A stretch of 40,349 nt of DNA from a virus, in IMG/VR virus record IMGVR_UViG_3300035670_000535, positions 1 through 40,349 of that record; one strand, 5' to 3'. Positions 20,683 through 31,433 of this stretch are shown in pieces. The notes beneath the pieces are model-generated. The model saw only the letters and a program-made list of their open reading frames with translations. It did not search any database and was not told the DNA's origin. A program made the position numbers and the translations under genes. How positions within the stretch are numbered: the first letter of the stretch is position 1; each line of letters starts with the position of its first letter.

Positions 20683-20690
20683 TGTGTCTC

Positions 20691-22553
20691 CTAGTTCTCG
20701 ACCGAACGCATTGTAACAGTAAGTGTCCCGTCCCAGTCCCAGTCGTTCCCGTTGTGGTCAAGGGGCGACCATTCAAGGTCTTCCACAATGACCGTGTGGG
20801 ATCGGTGACCGATCTGGAGGACGACGATGGTGGGGCTTTCGATCAACCTGTCGAATGCGTCTAGTTCTTCTTGGACGTTGATGTAGTAGTCCTTGTCCTT
20901 GAGCCTGATCTTCTCATGGAGGACGATGGGTACAACGAATACCTGTGAGCGGAATGGGGCGGCGTAGGCCCGGGCCATCCACCGAGTAACGGTGGGGCCG
21001 GTCGTAGCGGTTGCTCTACTAAGGTCGAACTTGAACGATGCTTCGATGGCTTTGGTGTCTGTCCCGTTGTAGGTGTATTCGGTGCTACCACTTGTAGACC
21101 ATGTATCGAGAGATTCGTATCCGCCCTCGTCGGTGTTGAGGTACGCCTTGACAGAACCAACCAAAGGTTCGGCACGAACATCTACTTTGGCAACGAACTT
21201 ACGGTCTGGGATACCCCAACGGTAGATGCCACTTTCGATAGTCCCCGTGGTGACAAGGTTCCCTGTGTCTTCAGCAATGACACCGATACCCGACAAACTG
21301 AACAGTCTCTTCCCACCAAACGATGTCACCGACTTAACGGCGGATGTGTCGGCGTACATAAGATCGCTGGAGAATGCAGGGGTGTTAGTCGCTGTGAACT
21401 GTGACAGGTCGAGTCGGCCAAGGCCAGACGATGCTCCATCGTAGTTAGTCCACCCGAACCACACGTACTTGTCTTCTGCGGTGAAGTCGTACACCGGGCT
21501 GGAAGTGGGGATGATCGAACCGGCAACAAGGTTATTGTTCGAGTCTGGCGAACAAAACCGGACTCCCTTGTTGGTGCCGAGCATGATGAAACCGAGGTAT
21601 CCGTAGATCGCTGAAACGATTTCTCCGACTGGCAGTTCGAGGGCTACGACCGGGACATCGAGTGTCCCATCTGTTTTGATAGTGATCTTGTAAATGTACG
21701 AATGTTCACCTGAATAAGCGGCGGCATAAATAGCATTCGCTCCGGGTGCGGCCCCGACCCAGCGCATCGTGGTATCTGGGTTGTCATAAAAAACTGTATG
21801 GCCACCAGACCCGAGGCCGATGGCGTAAAGGTCTTGCGCTACTGCGGCAAAGCCTCGTGCTTTTGCATAACCGAATGCGTAATAGGTTTGGTTCGCCGTC
21901 CCTGATGTTGGGTAGAACAAAGAGACAGAAGACGAACCGGGGGTAGTTGTGTAGATGTCATTGCTCGTGTAACCGATAAAGACATTTTCGCCGTTTGTTT
22001 CAAGGCCGGTGATGGCTGTCCCCGGTGAACCAGTCGTGACCGATGTCCAAGAAACTGTCCCAGCAAAGGGATCAGTTGTGTATTTAAGTGTTGAACCGTC
22101 TGCGACATACAAGTATTCGGTGCCACCAGACGACCTGACGACACACATGAACAAGTTTGTATTAGCCGAAGATAGGGCTAACGCCGTAGAGTTCAGAAGA
22201 CTGATCCGGCCTTTGTCCCAGACGTTGATGCCTTTGGACTTGTAAAATCTGAAGTCCTGAGCGTCGGCGGTATCTGCATACTTTTGTCCTGCGCCAAGAT
22301 GCCATGAGTCTTGGCCTCGTCGCCACAGACCACCCGGGTTGATAGCCGATTCGCCGGGTGCGGTAGAGATGTCTTGTGAGTCACGGACACGTTGTTCGTA
22401 GCCTCGCTGGAAACGTCCGGACTTTTGATCGACCATGTACGGGCGGCCGTTAATCGCCACCGGGTAGACATCGGGGACAAGTGTTGATGTCCCGGTGCCA
22501 GAGAAGTACGGCGGTGTCCCTACAAACGAAAGGGTAAAAGTCGGGAGCGACAT
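20691..22553 (-). CDS. Tail nozzle or tail-tube-B-like protein
   Basis: This 620-residue, almost wholly beta-stranded protein has repeated blades (YLYVADGSTLKY; GENVFIGYTSNDIY; DLYAIGLGSGGH; IYAAAYSGEHSYIYKI), resembling a beta-propeller as in podovirus tail nozzles (gp12/tail tubular B). The C-terminal part (about 470-620) is a separate beta domain. Order tail-A, tail-B, fibre supports the role. A siphovirus minor tail protein is the main alternative. Confidence 0.55.
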   Translation of the reverse strand: MSLPTFTLSFVGTPPYFSGTGTSTLVPDVYPVAINGRPYMVDQKSGRFQRGYEQRVRDSQDISTAPGESAINPGGLWRRGQDSWHLGAGQKYADTADAQDFRFYKSKGINVWDKGRISLLNSTALALSSANTNLFMCVVRSSGGTEYLYVADGSTLKYTTDPFAGTVSWTSVTTGSPGTAITGLETNGENVFIGYTSNDIYTTTPGSSSVSLFYPTSGTANQTYYAFGYAKARGFAAVAQDLYAIGLGSGGHTVFYDNPDTTMRWVGAAPGANAIYAAAYSGEHSYIYKITIKTDGTLDVPVVALELPVGEIVSAIYGYLGFIMLGTNKGVRFCSPDSNNNLVAGSIIPTSSPVYDFTAEDKYVWFGWTNYDGASSGLGRLDLSQFTATNTPAFSSDLMYADTSAVKSVTSFGGKRLFSLSGIGVIAEDTGNLVTTGTIESGIYRWGIPDRKFVAKVDVRAEPLVGSVKAYLNTDEGGYESLDTWSTSGSTEYTYNGTDTKAIEASFKFDLSRATATTGPTVTRWMARAYAAPFRSQVFVVPIVLHEKIRLKDKDYYINVQEELDAFDRLIESPTIVVLQIGHRSHTVIVEDLEWSPLDHNGNDWDWDGTLTVTMRSVEN

Positions 22554-22556
22554 GGG

Positions 22557-23444
22557 TTAGACCCTCTGCAAGAACGTGGGGTATTTTCGAGTCAGTTTTG
22601 CGGCTTCGGCGGTGATGCGGTCACGGCGCAAACGAAGCAAGTTAGTGATCGAGTTCGATACTGCGCCCGGTGGCACTTCATCTGAACGTCGAGTGTCACC
22701 TTGCGACTCTGTGAAGTTACGCTTAATCTCACGAGGGGACATGAGTCGGATCTGCGCTCCCATAACAAGGATGTCTTCGGCAGACTGCGGATACCCAGCA
22801 ACAACTTGCAGGTCATCGTTCTCTGTGGCAAGACGGCTGAAAGGCGACTTGTAGACAAGACGTACGTCAGATGCAGGGATGTTGCTGTCTACCTGAAGGG
22901 CCATAGCCGAACCAAAGTCTTTGGTCGGAAGGTCACGGATCAACTTGACATCGTTGATTTTTTTGTAGTCGTCGGACTTGTAGCGGTATCTGACTTCGAT
23001 GATGTCCATGATGTCTGAGACCGCAGGAAGATTAGTTTGCCTGTTCGATGGGTTGTATTCGATGTCAAGGACTTTGACTTGAAACAGCCCGTGCATGGGA
23101 GAACTGAGATCTGCCATCTCGTCGTTGATCGCTTCGAGAATCTGGTTGCGAGGGAACCTTGGGTTCACGACGACGATGGTGTTGGCGGCATGAGAACTTG
23201 CGGTCGTGCCGTTAAAGGCACGTTCTACGGTTGCTGTCTTGGTTGATTCGTCCACAGCCCAGACATACATCTGTTCTGCGTTGATTTCGATGACTGCACC
23301 TGCACGGATTCCTCCCACCTCATAGGTCAGCGCAACAGAGGTCGATGTCGTATTAAGACTCGAAACCAGTTTGTTGCGTTCCTCGACCACACCAGACAGA
23401 AGTTGCCGGTGGGTACGGGTAATGAGTTGGGCGGCTGTGGTCAC
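22557..23444 (-). CDS. Tail tubular A-like head-tail adaptor
   Basis: The 295-residue protein has a helical N-terminus (LITRTHRQLLSGVVEERNKL), a beta insertion, RFPRNQILEAINDEMADLS as seen in podoviral adaptor/tubular A proteins, and a helical C-terminus. It begins with GTG overlapping the previous stop (GTGA), and the nozzle-like gene follows three bases after it. Its role would be to connect the portal to the tail nozzle. Confidence 0.6.
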   Translation of the reverse strand: MTTAAQLITRTHRQLLSGVVEERNKLVSSLNTTSTSVALTYEVGGIRAGAVIEINAEQMYVWAVDESTKTATVERAFNGTTASSHAANTIVVVNPRFPRNQILEAINDEMADLSSPMHGLFQVKVLDIEYNPSNRQTNLPAVSDIMDIIEVRYRYKSDDYKKINDVKLIRDLPTKDFGSAMALQVDSNIPASDVRLVYKSPFSRLATENDDLQVVAGYPQSAEDILVMGAQIRLMSPREIKRNFTESQGDTRRSDEVPPGAVSNSITNLLRLRRDRITAEAAKLTRKYPTFLQRV

Positions 23445-23611
23445 TTCTTCTTCTTTGCCTTCATTTTCATACCGGCTTCAGACATGGCAATAGCAACGGC
23501 CTGCTTACGTGACTTGACGACCTTGCCACCCTTGCCGGAATGGAGGGTGCCGGACTTGAACTCACGCATGACCTTGCCCACTTTCTTCTGGGCCTTGGTC
23601 TTCTTCTTCAC
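23441..23611 (-). CDS. DUF6496-like Lys-rich small protein
   Basis: The GTG at 23611 overlaps the previous stop (GTGA) and gives 56 residues. The core KVGKVMREFKSGTLHSGKGG, then KSRKQAVAIAMSEAG, matches the DUF6496 pattern found in many phages. The rest is poly-Lys. It may be a DNA-compacting virion protein; function unknown. The longer open frame to 23851 crosses two other genes and is rejected. Confidence 0.65.
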   Translation of the reverse strand: MKKKTKAQKKVGKVMREFKSGTLHSGKGGKVVKSRKQAVAIAMSEAGMKMKAKKKK

Positions 23612-23733
23612 TTCTTCTTGCCCATCTTCTTCTTGGCAGGCTTCTTCATGCCGCCCTTCTTGGAGCCATACTCCTTCATGCGCTCCATCGGGCCTTCCAT
23701 CTTTTCGTGCTTCTTGCCGGACATCTTCTTCAT
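23608..23733 (-). CDS. 41-residue Lys/Met-rich protein
   Basis: MKKMSGKKHEKMEGPMERMK onward, ending KKKMGKKK. About 40 percent of residues are Lys. CTTAAGGAG just upstream provides the ribosome site within a CTTAAG motif. It overlaps the DUF6496-like gene by four bases. Possibly a packaged DNA-binding peptide. Confidence 0.55.
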   Translation of the reverse strand: MKKMSGKKHEKMEGPMERMKEYGSKKGGMKKPAKKKMGKKK

Positions 23734-23769
23734 TGTGGCTCCTTAAGACAGGGACACCCTGATAATAGC

Positions 23770-24819
23770 CTAACCCCGGTACCATTGCAGGTTGCGCTCC
23801 AACCGTTCGTCTCCGGGTTTGAGTGCCACCGCTTGCGCCCCGTGGTACCACGCTTCGTCGGTGTCACCTAGTTGGTGGGAGGCGATGGCCATGAGATCGT
23901 GGGGGAGCCAACCCCAAGCCTTTGTTTCACATAGGTAGTCGAGAGGTTTATCGGTGATCCGGAAAGCCATCTGGCAAGCGGAACGTACTGCTACCCAGTC
24001 TCGGGTGTTCCAGTAGTGGTATTCGGCGATGTCTACCCAGTTTTCTCGACGCATTGGATCTTCGGCAACTGCTCGCCAGAGCCAATGTTCTTCGTCGCCG
24101 AACTGGCACTTGGCTAGGTAGCGGCATGAGGCCGCACGTTCAGCCCCCCAATGGGACAGTTCTAGGTGCTTCTTGAAATGTCTAGTTGCTTCCTTGTATT
24201 GGCGGTGGAAGAAATACTCTCGTGCTAGGTAGAACTGGTTGCGGTCGTCCATCGGGTCTTCTTCGACGGCAAGTTTCAAGAGATCGAAATACTGGCCTCG
24301 GGACTTTGTTTGATCTGGGTGATGATGGATTTCTAGCCCGGGGACGAAATGGTATCCCTCTAGGAATGTGGGGTCGGTAGGGGTGATGACTTCATGGACT
24401 GGGTGCTTCCACTTGTAGCCGTGACGGTGGTGGATTTTATCTCCGCCGTAGACCAAACCTTCTGTGCCGTCTTCATTCCATGACCATACGTACTTGTAGC
24501 GTGGCCGGGTGATACCGAGGGGCATGGCTTCGAGGGCTTCTCTCCAGCCGGGGAGCAAGATCTCATCCATGTCAAGGGCAATACAAAGGTCGATGTCGAG
24601 AGGCACAATAGAGAGGGCGTAGTTACGTGCATGATCGAAACGCCAAGGGTTGAACTCTTTCTGGAACCATTCAACCCCGGCCTGATCTGCCTTAACAAGT
24701 GTCCCGTCAGTTGAGCCGGTATCAAGTATCAACCGGTAATCAGCATCACGGCATGAGTCTGCCCACCGCTCAACAAACTGTTCTTCGTTCTTGGCAATGG
24801 TATAGACAGCGATCTTCAT
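23770..24819 (-). CDS. Family 2 glycosyltransferase with TPR-like C-terminus
   Basis: The 349-residue protein has the GT-A fold markers IAVYTIAKNEEQFVERW, ILDTGSTDGT and a metal-binding ALDMDEILLPGW, then a helical C-terminal half (about 190-349) with TPR-like repeats. It resembles SunS-type enzymes that glycosylate proteins. It may modify virion proteins or host surface glycans. Its leader CTTAAGACAGAAAGAAGGGG closely matches that of the early gene at 6437. Confidence 0.85.
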   Translation of the reverse strand: MKIAVYTIAKNEEQFVERWADSCRDADYRLILDTGSTDGTLVKADQAGVEWFQKEFNPWRFDHARNYALSIVPLDIDLCIALDMDEILLPGWREALEAMPLGITRPRYKYVWSWNEDGTEGLVYGGDKIHHRHGYKWKHPVHEVITPTDPTFLEGYHFVPGLEIHHHPDQTKSRGQYFDLLKLAVEEDPMDDRNQFYLAREYFFHRQYKEATRHFKKHLELSHWGAERAASCRYLAKCQFGDEEHWLWRAVAEDPMRRENWVDIAEYHYWNTRDWVAVRSACQMAFRITDKPLDYLCETKAWGWLPHDLMAIASHQLGDTDEAWYHGAQAVALKPGDERLERNLQWYRG

Positions 24820-24836
24820 GTCCCCTTCTTTCTGTC

Positions 24837-26948
<2,112 letters not shown>

Positions 26949-26952
26949 AGCC

Positions 26953-27225
26953 CTACCACTTTACCTTATCTGCCCAGTAGGCCGCTGACATCTTGCCCTT
27001 TTTGATGTTGGCCGCATGACGGGCCTTGAAAGATTCACGACGCTTCCGGTAAGCCTCTGATTCCCCGGCTTTCTTGGGGGAACCCTGTACACCCTGTTGT
27101 CCGAAGCGGATCAACTTGACCTTGCTTCCTTCTTTGGCGAGGACGGCATGGGACTTCTTGGCGTTGGGGGTGCGCTTGGGCTTGTTGTATCCGGCGAACT
27201 TTTCTCCCCGGTATTCGATAGTCAT
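26953..27225 (-). CDS. DUF6321-like basic protein
   Basis: The start at 27225 overlaps the previous stop (ATGA) and gives 90 residues, ending RHAANIKKGKMSAAYWADKV, a pattern I associate with DUF6321 in environmental phages. It is strongly basic throughout. The upstream ATG at 27240 is less likely. Function unknown. Confidence 0.6.
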   Translation of the reverse strand: MTIEYRGEKFAGYNKPKRTPNAKKSHAVLAKEGSKVKLIRFGQQGVQGSPKKAGESEAYRKRRESFKARHAANIKKGKMSAAYWADKVKW

Positions 27226-27371
27226 TGCTTTACCGCCCATGCGTTATCAACAAGATTCGGGTATTTCCTGCCTGCTTTCTTGGCACGGGCTTTTGCCATC
27301 TTGGCCTGCCCCGGGGTCAATGATGTTGATTTCTTCTTGGGGTTCTTCTTATCCCAAAACTGTTTCTTCAT
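27222..27371 (-). CDS. 49-residue Lys-rich protein
   Basis: MKKQFWDKKNPKKKSTSLTP, then AKARAKKAGRKYPNLVDN. It overlaps the end of the GT4-like gene by four bases and the DUF6321-like gene by four bases, so it is firmly placed between two real genes. A small basic virion peptide is the likely class. Confidence 0.55.
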   Translation of the reverse strand: MKKQFWDKKNPKKKSTSLTPGQAKMAKARAKKAGRKYPNLVDNAWAVKQ

Positions 27372-28453
27372 GCGAGTACCTTTGCGTCGAAGAGTACCTG
27401 ATGTACGTTCTCAGATACCTCGTACGTTACACCTTTCCTGAAGTCGAAAGACTCCTTGCCGATGTCACATTTTAGGTTTCGGTTCAAGACCACAGAGACC
27501 GTGACTGTCGATTCCTGCCATGTAGAGGTGTTAAGCAGGGTGCCTGTTGGGAGGGCTTTTAGGAGTTTGGCAGATGCCTCTTTCCATGTGAACTCTGCCG
27601 CTAGAGCGGCGTTGGCTCGGGCCTGTACACGCATTTCTTTACGGTGCTGGTAATGGTGAAGCATCGTTCTGGCTAGTTCTGTCTGGTCTGGTTCGTCCCA
27701 TAAGCCAATGGTTTCGGATGCAGACTTGGAACAGGGGATAACTCCGGAGGCTAGATGGGCGAACTGTGACTGGCCTGTGCTATCGGAAACAATGGTAGGG
27801 ATGCCAAGGGCTATGGCTTGGAGTGGCATAAGGCCGAACCCCTCCCCTCGGCTTGCGGCGATGAAACAGTCGGCTTGGCTGAACCAGTCTCTTTGTTGTT
27901 CGAGGCTCATCCATTCTCGATGGAGATAGACATTGGGGCCAAGGTCTGTCTTAGGTACGTCTCGTGCGTGAGGTGCGGCTTTGATGTGTAGTTCTGCGTC
28001 TGGCAACTTCAGACTGTGGAACGCTTTTACTACGATGTCTAAACCTTTACGTTTCCAGAGTGATCCGCCTGCGGCGAATCTGTACTTTTCTTGGATGATC
28101 GGTTCTTGTGGCGACCAGAACTTTGTGTCTACGCCAAGCGGTACGTACGTTACGTTGTCATGGTGACGTGAGAAGAGTTCTACATTATGTTCGCAGGGGA
28201 CAATGATCTGATCGTATTGAGGTAACCACCGGAGAAACGAAGCAGGCATTGTGTCTGTTTCCCACATCGTGAATAAGGCCCGATGTTGTCCTTCCCACCA
28301 TCCCTTGATCGAGAAGGGTACGCCCATGTGAACATTGACCGAAGCCTTATTGTCCATCTTCACCGATTTCGGTAGGGCTGAAAGAAAGCCCGTAAGCATT
28401 GAGCCATAGCCGAATCTAGGATCATTAAACCCGTGCCAATGCTGGTAGTTCAT
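27368..28453 (-). CDS. Family 4-like (GT-B) glycosyltransferase
   Basis: This 361-residue protein has the C-terminal Rossmann pattern of GT4 enzymes: YVPLGVDTKFW, FAAGGSLWKRKGLDIVVKAF, then AASRGEGFGLMPLQAIALG with Glu at the nucleotide-sugar site. A beta-rich extension follows residue about 300. It would transfer a sugar to phage structural proteins or host glycan. The start lies 17 bases from the divergent plus-strand glycosyltransferase. Confidence 0.82.
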   Translation of the reverse strand: MNYQHWHGFNDPRFGYGSMLTGFLSALPKSVKMDNKASVNVHMGVPFSIKGWWEGQHRALFTMWETDTMPASFLRWLPQYDQIIVPCEHNVELFSRHHDNVTYVPLGVDTKFWSPQEPIIQEKYRFAAGGSLWKRKGLDIVVKAFHSLKLPDAELHIKAAPHARDVPKTDLGPNVYLHREWMSLEQQRDWFSQADCFIAASRGEGFGLMPLQAIALGIPTIVSDSTGQSQFAHLASGVIPCSKSASETIGLWDEPDQTELARTMLHHYQHRKEMRVQARANAALAAEFTWKEASAKLLKALPTGTLLNTSTWQESTVTVSVVLNRNLKCDIGKESFDFRKGVTYEVSENVHQVLFDAKVLA

Positions 28454-28458
28454 CTGCT

Positions 28459-28464
28459 TAGAAT
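28459..28464 (+). promoter_or_regulatory. Candidate -10 box of a leaderless transcript
   Basis: TAGAAT lies seven bases before the ATG of the plus-strand glycosyltransferase, so the predicted transcription start falls on the start codon. No good -35 is seen in the opposing gene, and there is no ribosome site, which fits leaderless expression. Confidence 0.35.
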
Positions 28465-28470
28465 ACCCTG

Positions 28471-29211
28471 ATGGGGTTGCTCTCTATTTACATTCCTACA
28501 TGGAATCGACAACATTTACTTGACCGTTTGCTGGCCTCCATTGAGCCACAACTTACAGATGAAGTTGATGTCTTTGTGTCTGTGAACAAAGGCCCGGAGC
28601 CATACGTTTTACCTGACTGGATTAAGTCCAGAGAAACACGGATAAATGTCGGTGGGGATGCCAACATTATTGCTGGGCCGACCCTCGTATGGGGCAAGTA
28701 CGTCTGGGTTATCGGTGACGATGAACAACTACTCCCCGGGGCTATTGACACCACGTTGAAAGCGTTAAAAGAAAACCCGGGTCTGGTGATTCACCCAGAC
28801 GGGAAGTTTGATCTAGGAGCCAAGCCGGGTGAAACATTCCCGAACTACGTGGCGTTCTGCGAACGGGTTATCAAAGCAAACCGGCCAACTACTATCACGG
28901 CCCACACCCTTATTTCGTCTAACACTTTCTTAAGACAGTCTTACGAACCGGGTATTGCTATCCAAAAAATAGACAGTAGATACGGATTCCATTACGGGAT
29001 GTTGGCCAACCTGTTCCAGCAACCGGTCAAGATCGCTGACAAGCCGACAATGATCTACGGCAAAGAAGCGAGCATTTTCCAGCATGACGAATCTGCCATA
29101 GCCGAACACATGGCCGCATACCCGAAAGTCATGTATGACCTCTTCGACTGGATAACTGCAACAACCGGATACCCCATCCCATACGAAGCATGGGGCCGAG
29201 GGTTTTACTGA
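28471..29211 (+). CDS. Family 2-like glycosyltransferase on the opposite strand
   Basis: The 246-residue GT-A protein has SIYIPTWNRQHLLDRLLASI at the start, WVIGDDEQLLPGAI (the metal-binding Asp motif) and a helical C-terminus. It is the only plus-strand gene among the late genes, converging on the 29205 gene with a seven-base overlap. This is typical of a moron gene acquired with its own promoter. It could glycosylate capsid or fibres, or alter the host surface. Confidence 0.82.
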   Translation: MGLLSIYIPTWNRQHLLDRLLASIEPQLTDEVDVFVSVNKGPEPYVLPDWIKSRETRINVGGDANIIAGPTLVWGKYVWVIGDDEQLLPGAIDTTLKALKENPGLVIHPDGKFDLGAKPGETFPNYVAFCERVIKANRPTTITAHTLISSNTFLRQSYEPGIAIQKIDSRYGFHYGMLANLFQQPVKIADKPTMIYGKEASIFQHDESAIAEHMAAYPKVMYDLFDWITATTGYPIPYEAWGRGFY

Positions 29212-29489
29212 GACTTAGCGGCCGTCTCTGATGCGCCTTCGATCTGCCATTTCTCTGTTGCGTGTTTTTCAAGCGTTGATGCACCGTCGATCTGGCGAGG
29301 CTGAAGACCCTCACGGCGCAACCTTTTGTAAGCGTCCATGTCTTTGTTCCAACCACGTTCTGTCTTGTTGATCTCTGCGACCTTTGCGCCACGGCTCGTG
29401 GTCGAGTTAGAACCGAAAGAGATTCCGGCTACCCGGCACCCAAAGCACCCCTCAACATCCAGAGTTGGATGTGTCTCTGCGTGTTTCAC
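29205..29489 (-). CDS. Hypothetical protein of the capsid neighbourhood
   Basis: The 94-residue product has GCFGCRVAGISFG near residues 14-26, then a charged helical half ending in EGASETAAKS. Small genes like this often follow the capsid gene in actinophages. It overlaps its upstream neighbour by four bases and the opposing glycosyltransferase by seven. Confidence 0.6.
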   Translation of the reverse strand: MKHAETHPTLDVEGCFGCRVAGISFGSNSTTSRGAKVAEINKTERGWNKDMDAYKRLRREGLQPRQIDGASTLEKHATEKWQIEGASETAAKSQ

Positions 29490-29740
29490 GTTATGTAGTC
29501 CTCGTATCCAGCCGCTATGAGATCGGCTTCTTCTTGTGCTGTGAGAGTGTGGACATGGCCACCGTGGTAAATCTTTTCTACCGTGTCCATGTCTGACGGT
29601 TGGCTTTCGGTGAAGTTGCCGTTTGTCAGTTTGTAGACATTTCTTCCACGACGACCCGGTTTTAGAAATGCGAAGATGCCGGTCTCGTCCGGCTCGCCCC
29701 AGTTCACGTATTCATCTGTGGGCGGAATAAAAGTTGCCAC
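29486..29740 (-). CDS. Hypothetical protein, CTTAAGAC-GTG start
   Basis: This 84-residue product (IPPTDEYVNWGEPDETGIF, FLKPGRRGRNVYK, a HGGH motif, then LTAQEEADLIAAGY) lies between capsid and glycosyltransferase genes. The GTG start is directly preceded by CTTAAGAC with no Shine-Dalgarno match, the only minus-strand case of the early-operon junction motif. Confidence 0.6.
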   Translation of the reverse strand: MATFIPPTDEYVNWGEPDETGIFAFLKPGRRGRNVYKLTNGNFTESQPSDMDTVEKIYHGGHVHTLTAQEEADLIAAGYEDYIT

Positions 29741-29757
29741 GTCTTAAGAATAGCAAA

Positions 29758-29781
29758 GACCCCCCGGTTTTACCCGAGGGG
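29758..29781 (-). terminator. Hairpin terminator after the capsid gene
   Basis: On the minus strand CCCCTCGG, a GTAAAA loop, then CCGGGGGG form an eight-pair stem with one G-U, followed by TCTTT. Placed just after the capsid gene, it should lower transcription of the genes beyond it. Confidence 0.6.
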
Positions 29782-29828
29782 CCGATGCCATTCCTTGTCG
29801 GAAGGATCTTATTCCTTACCTAGAGGAA

Positions 29829-30803
29829 TCAGTTTGCGCCGATGCTCGAAGCGGATTCGATGCGGCGGAGGGCTTCCTGACGGAAGACTCCGTAGCCGAC
29901 AAAGTGCTTCCAGCCCACGGGGCGGAAACGCTTGAGCAGGTCGGTCACCGTGCCGTAGACGATGGTCGGCTGTGCGCCATACTCACCGCCGAGGCTGATG
30001 CCCTTGGCGAGAGCCTGACGACCCATGATGAGGGTGCCGTACACATCGACGCTGGCCGAGGAACCGGTCGAGGAACCCGAGCCGTCCGAAGCATTGCTGA
30101 ACAGCGGCGCACGAGCAGTCTCGATGAAACGAACACCCTCGAAGGTGCCGATCTCACCGTTGTAAATACCTGCCGGGTTCACGTAGTTCGCCGGGGTACG
30201 CCATGCGGCGGCATCAGTCGCCGAACGGAAGTCGTACGACACGTCAGGGTGAATCACCGAGACGTACAGACCGCCGAAGGTCGGGACGTTTGCCTTACGC
30301 AACTGGGCGACAGCCTTGCGAACATCGTTCGCCGAGAGGATGTCTTCCGGCTGGATGGTTGCACGGCTGGACGGATCATCAGTACCGCCCGTTGCGTACA
30401 GCACGTTCGTTCCGGCCTGAGCGGCGTTACGAGCGATGGTGTCGATGGAGATACCGGCGTTGTAACCAACAGCGTTGGCGGCGACGGGATCAACAGGGAT
30501 GAACGAGGTGGCACGAACCTTGGCGGTCGTAACCGTTGCATTTCCGTATTCCTCAAGGGTCACCGACACCTGCGAGTCGCTCATTGCGACAGGCGTGACA
30601 TCGGTTGCTTCGCCGAGCGGCGTGGTAGCCGGGGCGAGATCTTGGAAGATCGTGAACGTGACGGTTGCGCCGGGGTTCGTGGCGTTGGTTGCCTGAACAT
30701 CTGCGAACTGGTCGAAGTACATCTCGTCCCGAAGGGCGAAGTATGCCATCTTCTCGAATGCCACCTGATCGGTGGACAAGTTGCTGGTTTCCGTGTAAGC
30801 CAC
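29829..30803 (-). CDS. Major capsid protein, N4-gp56-like
   Basis: The 324-residue protein has the order expected of the N4-gp56 capsid family: helical N-arm (STDQVAFEKMAYFALRDEMYFDQF), strand PGATVTFTIF, ATDVTPVAMSDSQVSVTLEEYG, TFGGLYVSVIHPDVSYDFRS with AAWRTPANY, VRFIETARAPLF, and a final GWKHFVGYGVFRQEALRRIES. AGGAG precedes the GTG start. A scaffold-like gene lies immediately upstream and a terminator immediately downstream. Confidence 0.82.
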   Translation of the reverse strand: MAYTETSNLSTDQVAFEKMAYFALRDEMYFDQFADVQATNATNPGATVTFTIFQDLAPATTPLGEATDVTPVAMSDSQVSVTLEEYGNATVTTAKVRATSFIPVDPVAANAVGYNAGISIDTIARNAAQAGTNVLYATGGTDDPSSRATIQPEDILSANDVRKAVAQLRKANVPTFGGLYVSVIHPDVSYDFRSATDAAAWRTPANYVNPAGIYNGEIGTFEGVRFIETARAPLFSNASDGSGSSTGSSASVDVYGTLIMGRQALAKGISLGGEYGAQPTIVYGTVTDLLKRFRPVGWKHFVGYGVFRQEALRRIESASSIGAN

Positions 30804-30832
30804 GGTGGTCTCCTTTGCGAGTGGTTGGTGTG

Positions 30833-31291
30833 TTACTCGCCGCCGAGGTCAATGCCCTGAGCGGCCGCCTCTGCAAAAACCGCCATGAGTTCTTCTTGGG
30901 ACTGGGCATCGTTGATGCGCTTCACCCAACTCGGGCCTTCTGGTGCTGACTCTGCTCCTGCGGCGACCTTGTTGCTGGTCTGCCACGCTTGCTTGTCTAC
31001 ATCCTGAACCTGTTGCTGGGGTGTAACGATCTGTGCCTCTTCGGCGGCCTCACGAATCGCCTCTGGAGAAAGTTCGCCGTCATAGCCTTTCACGAACCAC
31101 TTTGCCTTCGGGTCTGCCGGATCAACTCCAGCCTTCACGAAAGCCAGTTCCTTCTTGGCTTGTTCTGCTTCCATGAGCATTTTCTTGTACTCACGGTTTT
31201 CTTTCTCCAACTGCTTCATCCTCGCCCTGACAGGGTTGGTTTCATTCGGTTGGTCGTCGTCCTCGTAGAACTCGTCTGCGATGTCTGACAT
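30833..31291 (-). CDS. Scaffold protein candidate
   Basis: The ATG at 31291, with GGAGAG six bases upstream, gives 152 residues: an acidic N-terminus (ADEFYEDDDQPNETN), a long coiled-coil (about 20-50, ARMKQLEKENREYKKMLME), a disordered middle and a helical C-terminus (LMAVFAEAAAQGIDLG). This is the usual layout of capsid scaffolds, and it directly precedes the capsid gene. Confidence 0.7.
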   Translation of the reverse strand: MSDIADEFYEDDDQPNETNPVRARMKQLEKENREYKKMLMEAEQAKKELAFVKAGVDPADPKAKWFVKGYDGELSPEAIREAAEEAQIVTPQQQVQDVDKQAWQTSNKVAAGAESAPEGPSWVKRINDAQSQEELMAVFAEAAAQGIDLGGE

Positions 31292-31366
31292 TGGCACTCT
31301 CCATTTCGTCCACGTCACACCGGAGGAGTGCGACGGCTACTTTTGTTGTTACACCCCATTGTTACG

Positions 31367-31419
31367 TTAAGACCTATGGGGGCTTGGTCTTAAGTTCCTC
31401 CCATCGGGATCGGTCTTAA
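31367..31419. repeat. Three TTAAGACC motifs between assembly genes
   Basis: TTAAGACC at 31367-31374 and its complement GGTCTTAA at 31386-31393 and 31412-31419. The first pairs with the second as an eight-pair hairpin with an 11-base loop, or with the third as a longer alternative. No T-run follows. It is the densest cluster of the genome-wide CTTAAG motif, upstream of the scaffold and capsid genes. Confidence 0.6.
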
Positions 31420-31433
31420 GGTAGCACTATTAG

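Noticed and set aside
23441-23851. A single 136-codon gene
   Set aside because: It crosses the 41-residue gene and the end of the glycosyltransferase in other frames. The GTG at 23611, overlapping the previous stop, explains the conserved DUF6496-like part.
29904-30860. A 318-codon plus-strand frame opposite the capsid gene
   Set aside because: It is antisense to a strongly supported capsid gene, has an Arg/Asp/Gly-biased composition typical of shadow frames, and has no start signals.
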